NCBI GenBank assembly: GCA_003427395.1
Contig: BFEA01000113.1
Coordinates: 195,494 to 232,780 of the forward strand
Origin: Chara braunii
Lineage: Eukaryota > Streptophyta > Charophyceae > Charales > Characeae
Direction: 5' to 3'
DNA length: 37,287 nucleotides
The notes below the pieces were generated by a model that saw only the letters and a list, made by a program, of their open reading frames with translations, did not search any database and was not told the origin of the DNA. Below are positions 9,401 to 18,400 of this stretch, piece after piece; position 1 is the stretch's first letter; each line of letters opens with the position of its first letter. The position numbers were made by a program, and so were the translations under genes.

Positions 9401-12400
9401 GATTACACAAGCAGAAAAGTCTCCAGTGACAGGTCAGAACACAAAACCGTCTCCCACTGATTCTCAAGAGTCCTTATCTATTGGGGGTAATGGGCTGGTC
9501 TCCCACAAGGTTGGGAAAGGAGTCTCAGGTCTCAATGACAAGGGGAAGGGGACTCTAGGTCAACAACAGTGGAGGCTGATGCTTAAACGTGGGGAAAAGG
9601 AAAATGTAGGAAAAGTTGTACTACCTAGACCATGACCAGTAGATTACATAAGCCAAGGGGAAAAGGGATCTCAATTTTCAATTAACAAAAGGGAGGACTC
9701 AGATTCAGAATCTGAGGAGAGTGAGGAAAGGGTGGAACAAGGATCTACACTTAAGAAGCTCTCAAGGGCAGTTAGAGGAGATGGGCCAGGGGGGGGGAAA
9801 AAAAGGAGAAAAAGGAAAAGGAAAGAAACCACGAGCCCGCACAAAGAGTTTGATCCTCCCGAATCACAACAACAAAAAACAGTAGAAGGCGCACGACTAC
9901 AGGCTGTGGAAGAGGAATCTCCTAGAAGGGAACAAGAGGTTCTGAAGGAAGAAGTTTCTGATCTGTTTCAAGATGCTTTCGACCAGCCCCAATGGAGGTA
10001 GATTCCTCTTCTCATACACAGGATTTTGAAATGGAGGAGGCTATCATTCAATCTGACTCGGCTTTCACAGAGGAGCACATGCTGAAACAATTGGCTGAAT
10101 GGTTAATTAAGAATCTCAAGATACGATGTGGGGAGGCCACTGTTGAGTTCTGGGACAAATCATATGTTCAATTTTTCAATTTATTAAACAGTAGTCCCCG
10201 TCTCAATCAAGTGATACATCAAGGATTACCGGAGGGAGCCTGTTGGCCGGTAGTTAGACAACGTATCTTGGACATAGTGTCCGGTATGTTTCAGCCCCCG
10301 GCATATACTAAGGAGGGGGATTCTAAAGAAGAGGATTGCACGTCAATAGTGCTGGCAGTGCCTGTACAGGAGGAGGTTGTGACCAATAGTAGTGAAAGTG
10401 TAACTCCTCCTCATACATCGGATGGTAACATCGACAGTAAAAACGAAATGGTTGAAAACAGAATAGAGGAAAATGTCACAACTATGGAAGAGACAAGTGA
10501 GTTGTGCAGTTCCGCTCCTGTAGAACTGTACGATGGGAATAATGGGGAAAAGGAAGAGAGAATAAAGGATGAAATACCTACCTCACCCCAACAAAGGATG
10601 GGAATGAAGGAAAGTAAGAACGTTCCTCTGTTCCAATAATGAAGGGGGTGCCGAATCTTGGCAAAAAACAAAAATGCGGCATGCATTAGAAAAGGGTCAG
10701 GCTACTTATGTACAGGATCCTAGAGGCAATCTGCTGATTCCAGTCCGAAAGAAAGGAGGTAAATCGAAAATTGGTCTATCACCGATAGGGCAAGATCAGT
10801 ATGGGGGGGTGACGTTAAGAGGATGGTCTACACATGTAGAATATCAAAGCTTGGGAAACAGGACTTTCAAGAGAGATCAGCATGATTTTTTGTCAAAACA
10901 TTTTGATCCAGGTCCCCAAACGACTCTTACACTCATGGGAGATGAAGCCAAGATGTCCAAACGAGATACCTTTGTGAGATTTGAAGACAATAAGGAATCA
11001 GGACTTAAATGGTATTCTCACACAGCACTTTTGGAGCTCCAACAACTCAAGTTAAAAGCCAATGTATTATGGTCAACAACCGAGGTATCATCCTTCCTCT
11101 GTTACGCGGCGGATTGCTTACTTCCTCGTCTGACTTAGACGAAGGAAATTGGGTAAGGTTGTAGGACGGAATAAATGACTTGATAGTTAGTGGCATTAGA
11201 AATGAGACTGCAAAGACGAAAGCATTGCAGACTTTTTATGGAAAAAATCCAACCTGGCAACGTGCTACCCAGACAACAGATCTCGATCTAAGGTCACTTA
11301 ATGTCAATGGCCTGGCTACAACAGATGTAGTTAAACGAAGGGCAATTGTAGAACAACTAAAAGGGGAAGGGTGGCATTCTTGGCCAGATTTGATTTGCAT
11401 TCAGAAGACTCACCTCACAAACTCCTCGCAGAATCGAGCACATAACTTGGCCTGGCCCCATAAAAAATGTCAAGCATATGCGAAGAGTAGTGGTTTTGCG
11501 GGGGTGGCCATATGGGTTCCTCCAGATTCTATTCATTGGGAGGCTGATCAGGAACATGGCATATGGGTTTCTGCTTTAGCGATGTTGGAAATAGAAGTTG
11601 TATGCGTACTCAATATATACGGTCCTAATGACATACAGGAAACAAAACAATTTTTTCATAAAACATTTTTTTCACAATATTCGTAATCATTTTCCAAAAG
11701 GCATACCAATCATAATTGCAGGAGATTTCAATGCGGCCCCGGATAGATGGTTGGATAGATGGAGGATCCCTTCACCTTGTCCCTCATATATAGAAGAGGA
11801 TGAACTCATCATTCAACAATTATGTGAAGCTAAGAATCTTTATGATACATACCGACGTTGTTTTCCACAAGAACGTCTATTTACTTGTATTAGGAATCGT
11901 GGTTCCCCCATCAGTCTAGATCCAGGATTGATTTGATCCTTATGTCTGAAGATGTAGATCGTGCCTTAGTAGGCGTAAATATTTTTCCTCAAAGCCCGTG
12001 GCCGGGGGTGGACCACAAGATGTGCGCCATTTTATTATCATTCCGAAAGAAACCAGATCAAGGAAAAAGTTTTTACAAGTTCAATTCTTCCCTTCTTAAG
12101 CGATCAGAATTTAAAACCTATATTCAAGATGTTTGGAAATTCTGGCATTCCACTAAGGACAAGCAAGACTCTTATATATCTTGGTTCAATAATGGGTTGG
12201 TTTTCCTTGCCAAAAAATGTAACGAATTTTCAAAGTTAATGGCTAAACAAAAGCACATACAAGAAATGGAAATTCAGGAACAAATTCTTAATTATGAACT
12301 ACAACAGTATCCGGAAACACTTCCCCAACCAGTCGATATCCCAAGTCTTAAAAACCAACTTCTTATCCTTGCTCAACACCGTTGTCATCAGAGGTTAATT

Positions 12401-15400
12401 ATCCTGACATCGGTCAAAAGATCAGATGGCCTCCTTTTTTTCAATTGCTCAGGCAAGGGTCAAGAGAACAAGTATTGAAATCTTGGTAGATGCTACTAAT
12501 TCCCCTCAATCCGAGCCTGTCACGTCTGCTGGTAGTCTGAAAGTAGCCTATGATTTTTTTTAAAACCTCTTCACCTCCACGGTTAATTCTACAATAGCAG
12601 AACAAGAGACACAAATTTTTCTTGCTCCTCTGACACAACAGTTATCTCAGGAACAAAAAGAAAAACCGGAAGGTCCAATCACCAAAGAAGAAATCTGGAC
12701 AACTCTTCTGCAAATGAACGAGAACAAAACCCTAGGGGTTGATGACCTCCCTAAGGAATTTTGAGAGACAATGTGACCTTTTTTTCTTGATGATCTTATG
12801 GACTATTACAATTATATGCAGGATTCTGGGAACATGGGGGACATTGTAGGGTAAGGAATTCTAACAACTAACATTTCGTTAAAACTGACATTTTTTTCTA
12901 AATTCACGAAAGTCGACTTGGTCAAAATTTCATTGCTCATCGGGTGAGAAAGTCGTTATCTCACTTTGTCCATCTGATGTACCTTACCGTAAAGTACCGT
13001 TAACATACATCCGATTGTCAGATCATCGAGAGTTGCCACGATACCCGATGATCTGATCATTCGACGTCATGAGGACAAAAAAACACTAAAAAATGTTGTT
13101 TTTTTGTACGCTCATTTTCGTGAATTTAGAAAAAAATGTCAGTTTTAACGAAATGTCAGTTTAACTCTGTTGTACAAAAAAGGGGATAAAACTAATATAA
13201 AGAATTATAGACGGATTACCTTACTTACGGTGGTTTATAAAATGTTAGCCAAAGCCATTGCAAATCGTTTTATCCCTGTTATGACATATATTATCCATCC
13301 CTCCCAAACAGGTTTTATCCATGGGAGAAATATGCAAGATAATATATTGCTAATCAATGAGATGGTTAAGTTATCTCATCAAAACTAACACAACGCTGCA
13401 TTCATCTTCATAGATTTTGAGAAAGCATACGATCACGTTGATTGGTGTTTTTTGGATGCATGCTTAGCTAAACTGGAGTTTGGCCCTAGGATAAGAAAAT
13501 GGGTACAAATTCTCCATTCCAATGCAACGACTCGTTCCCAAGTTAATGGTCTACTCTCCCCTAAGATTCAACTTCAGAGATCGGTAAGGCAAGGAGATCC
13601 ACTAACACCTTTTCTCTTTGTAATTATCATGGACGCATGAGGGCTAATCTTAGAGAGAACCGCAACGTTAAGAGGCTTGGGATTGCCGACATTCCTGAGG
13701 AGGCAATTCCTATTCAATATATGTTTGCGGATGACCTAACTATAATGATGGAGACTTCCGCGATTAATTTTGAGGAAATTAAAGCAATCATGGACAAATT
13801 CTCTCAGTTATCGGATATGTTAGTTAATTGGAGAAACAAAACGCAGGGTTGGTGGATTCATTCCCAAGGAGATAGACCGCCAGAGTGCCCAATGATCAAA
13901 TGGATGCCACAAGAGGCCCCAATTAGGGTGCTAGGAGTGGTCCTTACAACACAAGGGAAACCGAATTCAAATGACTTATGGATTTCTTCACCTGCACTAG
14001 AAAAAATGAGACAACGGAAATATCAACATACATCTTTATTTGGCAGGGTACTGATAATTAACAATGTGATCTTGGCTTCAATCTGGTATAAATCTATTTT
14101 GTGGTTATTAAACAAGGCCCCTACCAAGGAATTGCAAAGACAACTCGTTGCTTTTCTTTGGTGTGGTGACCATGAGACACCTCATGCGATTCCAAGAGTG
14201 GCTTGGTGGATTCTGATCCAACCTAAAGCCAAAGGGGGTCTTGGGATTCTTGACCCAACAATTCAGTGTCGGGCTCTTGCTCTTCAAGTATTAATGTGTC
14301 TGATATTGAATTTAGATCTTCCATGGCAAAGTCTGGCTCTTGAGCAAATTCGTAGACTTGCGCCCCAAATCACAAGTGAGGTACACCTTCTTACTTGGGT
14401 GGAAGACCGGTATTGGACTATTCCCTGATCTCATGTTCATTCTGCAAAACCAGGGGTGAGAGGGGCAGCTAGGAGAGATTCGGCATTGGATAATTTTTGG
14501 CCAACATTATTGAAAATCTGGCGAGAGCTACCTTTACCCAATAGGTCCCCGCCTTCTAGATATGAGGAAGTACTACGTCAACCCATTTTTGGCAATCAAT
14601 GGATTACTGGCCCAAATGGTAGAGTTTTTATAAGCTCTGCATCTCCATGGTCTACATGGGTTAAGAATGTAGTAAGAATTAACGATGTGTGGGATACAGT
14701 GAGAAAGAGTTGGAAATTGGTGGACAACCTAAAGAATGATATTTAAACCAGTGTTGCCATCCCCCTGCTCTAGATAAGTATACTAAAAAAGGGTCCAATG
14801 TTCTTGGTTTCGGATTAGGTTTGTGGGAATCAAATTTTGGACACCCACATAGGCGTGTGCAACATTGGTTAAAAAAAAAAAAAAAAGATATTAAACAAAG
14901 AATTCAAGAATTCAACTTGGACTGGCTGGGGGATGTATCAAGGGAGAAATTGGGGGAGGTGGTTTGGCCAGGAGAGAAAGGGGGATCAGGTGTCCTTCAA
15001 GCAGGATTACCAGGTCATATTTCAAGACTGGTTTGGGCCTCATTCGACACCACTACAAAACCCTTACTTTGTAAGGGCGCCCTTATGACGAAAATGTGAT
15101 TAATTTTCCTTTACCCCGTTTTTCGTTCCACAACCACTTTGTCGCACTTAAGTTTCAGGAGCCCATGTTTGCGCCTAACACGACCGAGAAGGGAATGCGA
15201 GTGTCCAACCCGGTGTTGCAGCGGACGAAATCATGTCCGCCACCTTTGGGCCCGTGGGAGACCCAAGCCAGCCATTTCCCCAAGGCGGGCGTGGCCCTGT
15301 CGTGGGCGCACAACGTCATTCGGCCGTGAAAGTTAAAGCGCGCAAGGACCCCAACCATTCGAATTCAAAATCCGCGCCGCCAGTTCACTTCGACCACAAC

Positions 15401-18400
15401 GGATTCTGGACTCCTCGCCCTCGCGTTCTCCACGGTGTATGCGGCACTCATCCACCATTACGCCAACGCACGTGGCTTCGCGTGACTGCCGTGTGCCTTG
15501 TTTACGCAGCGGAGTCCAGCTATGGACAGCGGTGGGTGCGATGAGGCGGCGACGAGGAGATTGTCAACCAGTGAGAAGAGCATGGTCGCTAGTGCTGTCC
15601 TCGCGGTGACGACCACCACGGGGTGGCGGGAGGTGGGCGGTTTTGCTTGATCGAAACCGACGGGCTGCGCACACCACCCACAGTTCGCATTTGAAAGACG
15701 AGCCGCCAACGGCACTCGCACACCCGCCTCCGCGGGGAACCCTGCAACGGTCGCCTCCACACGCAAGCCGAAATGGCTAACCGGAGGGACTGCAGGGCCA
15801 CAGCAGGGCCACCGCGCTACCCATTGGAGGCTACCGTGGGACCGCCGTCCCGCGGTGTATCGGACAACCCAGCCGTTAGACCAGGAACGCGAAGGAAACA
15901 CCTGACGAAAAAGAAAAAAAAATAAAAAAGCAGTTTTTCCATGGAAGTAAGGGCGCGACCCCTACTTTCAGGTCACCTCCACGGCCGTCCTTACGTTTGC
16001 GTCCGTTTTGGCTGGGGAGTCCTTACTATTGTGGGGCTTGCCCTTACGGCCGCGAATGTGAAAACAAATTCGGCATCTTTTTTTTTCGACATTAGGGAGG
16101 GGTAGAACGATGAAACCCTTACATGTAAGGGTTTTGTAGTGGTGTCGAACGAGGCCCTTTGACATTCAACCAGGAGCTGCCTTGAGATCGTCTGAGTTTT
16201 TTCCTGATAAATTTCCTCCATCTCAGCTTGCTTTGGTAGATCTTCAGTGGTTTGGGGGGGGAGAAGGATGAGAGGCAGTGTGGAATGGTTAGAGGTTTTG
16301 CTTGAGTGTCTACCAAGGGGCTGTATTATGGGTGCTTGAAGGAGAAACTGCTGGATATAGTTTTTCCATTAAGCGGCCAGGAAACTGGCTGAAGAGGCAG
16401 TTTTTTCTTCAGAAATGGGGCAGTCCATCCATCCTTCAGAAATGATTAGGTTTAGTATCTGCATCAGTCATTGATTGTTAGCTTCACCTGTAGTATCGAC
16501 GTGCTCAACGGGTGCTTTTTATCAAACTCAATGTTGTATTTCTAGGGATGCTGGACCCGTTTTTCAGCAGGTGACACTCTCCACCAATAGACTTGAGCTC
16601 TGTGTGTGGCAGGTAGGAGTGTATGCTCTTACCATCACTCCTATCTGTCGTGACGGGTTATTTAAAAAAAAAAAAGATAAGATGCAAGGTAGAGTAGGCT
16701 AACTTAGGCAGGGGTGGTGGTACATCCTTCCTTTGAGAAGTAATCAATGTCGTCCTTCGGGTCTTCACACCATAAGGTGGAGGAGCATGAGCTAGCGTAC
16801 ATTGTAGTCCCTTCTGACTTGCTGGTGGAATAGGAACCGGACTGATGCTCCCCAGAATGGAAAGGAGCCAGAACTGTAAGGTTCTGTTTGTTTGTTTGTT
16901 TTATCAAACAAAAAGGAAATGCAGCAAGCAAGAGTCTTTAGAGGTGAGAGAGTCCACCTGGGTCACCAACGACAACATCGGAGATCGCGTCCTGCATGAT
17001 TGCTGCCAACTCAATGCCCTTTGCGCGGACTTTCTCACTGAATAAGCTGATAACATCATCGACTTCTCCACGGAGATCGAATGGTATAGTCTCCAGGTCC
17101 ATACGCCCTGCCTCAATCTGTACAAAGCATAGACAGACACACACAGGACAGCAACCCCAGAGCGCAAGGTCAGGACATTCTATCGCTCCTGAGAGGACAC
17201 TCTACTGCGACATATAAATTTGCAAGGAACCTGCTCCTGAACCCAGCAGGCTCTGAGAACAGTACCAGTTTGTGTACTTCTCTCTTAAACCACCAGAAAG
17301 CACATCCCGCTATTGGCCACGGGCCCTTTTCGGAGGCCGCCCGCCGCCGATTCAATTTATCTATAACGCTGGGCCTCCGAAATTTTCGTAGGCGACGAGT
17401 TTTTTTTCCAGCAAGGCTGGGGCCGTGTACAGGCGGTTTAAGAGAAGACCAAACCAGAAGCAGAACTGACAAGGCCAAGATCACACGAATGGAAGGACAC
17501 CAACGACACTGAAGCCTCTTGATTATGAAAAAGTGCACTTCTCGGGTTCAAGTTCCAACCAATATATACAACAAAACGTAGTAGTAGTTATTGATTTGCC
17601 CCCTGTTCAGGGGTTGTGGCCACCTACCCGTACTTCCTAGTCTAGCCTAGACTACTCATCAGGTATCCCACAGAGCCCTGTCCCACTTCCACTAACGATC
17701 GCTTGAAAAGACGCTCCGCGTTGGAGCTTCTCCCTGCCGATCATCAGGTAAGTATCCGCCAACCTTCCCCGCAGTTGTCCTCCTCTTCCCTATCACCACC
17801 GTTACCGTACAAGGCGCCAATCTGCTATCACGCCTGTTGCCTTCCTCAGCGCCTGCTGCTAGGGTGCTGGTCGGCTGCCGGTCGTCCCTCTCGCACATGC
17901 GCTATGATTTAGCACCACTGCATCATGGCGGTGACCTGCATCCGAATGTCCGTTTGACTGGCCCGGCCTGACTCATGTATAGAGCCCAACCCTCGGCCGG
18001 TGGGGACTGCCCACTGCAACTTTTCAGAATCGGCCTGACTACCAGGCCCAGGCAGGGTTGTCCGGATACCCCTGACTCCAGGGCCTACTGGGCCCATGAC
18101 CTTAGGACCCAGGGCCTACCGTCCCATCCAGCCTGCTGCACAGCCCCAGGGGCCTCACAAATCTGAGATAAAGTCTTTTAATTTGTAATGGATGGTAGCT
18201 AGCATCAACTTCTAATCATTTCCCAAAGTTCATTACAGGCGAAGAAAAATGAAAAAAAGCAATGAAGAAAGGGCTCAGAGAAAAATGGCTCAGCACCATC
18301 AGCAGAGAAAGGACGCTGAGAACAGGACCAGTTGTAAATTGTAATGACTACACCTTATGTCAAAAGGAGGACGGTAGGCAATTTTTTCCCTGCCCTTTTT

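Larger units (their letters stand above)
9426..16676 (+). mobile_element. LINE-A, APE-type LINE, inactive, nested in the kinase intron
   Basis: An ORF1-like region, an endonuclease, a reverse transcriptase and a C-terminal region follow in order on the plus strand, antisense to the kinase. Frameshifts, stops and two nested TIR elements (12866-13161 and 15035-16157) break it. An A-run at about 16664-16676 may be its tail, and the 5' border is uncertain (9.1-9.4 kb). It is related to LINE-B and LINE-C: all share an LRQPxFGN.W motif or its neighbours. Confidence 0.85.

Noticed and set aside
9992-10639. Stand-alone host gene for a 215-residue acidic protein
   Set aside because: It lies directly before a LINE endonuclease on the same strand and continues neighbouring broken frames, so LINE ORF1 is the better call.
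15458-15901. 147-residue minus-strand open frame in element G as a transposase
   Set aside because: No DDE spacing or known motif is visible; open frames of this size are expected in GC-rich DNA.
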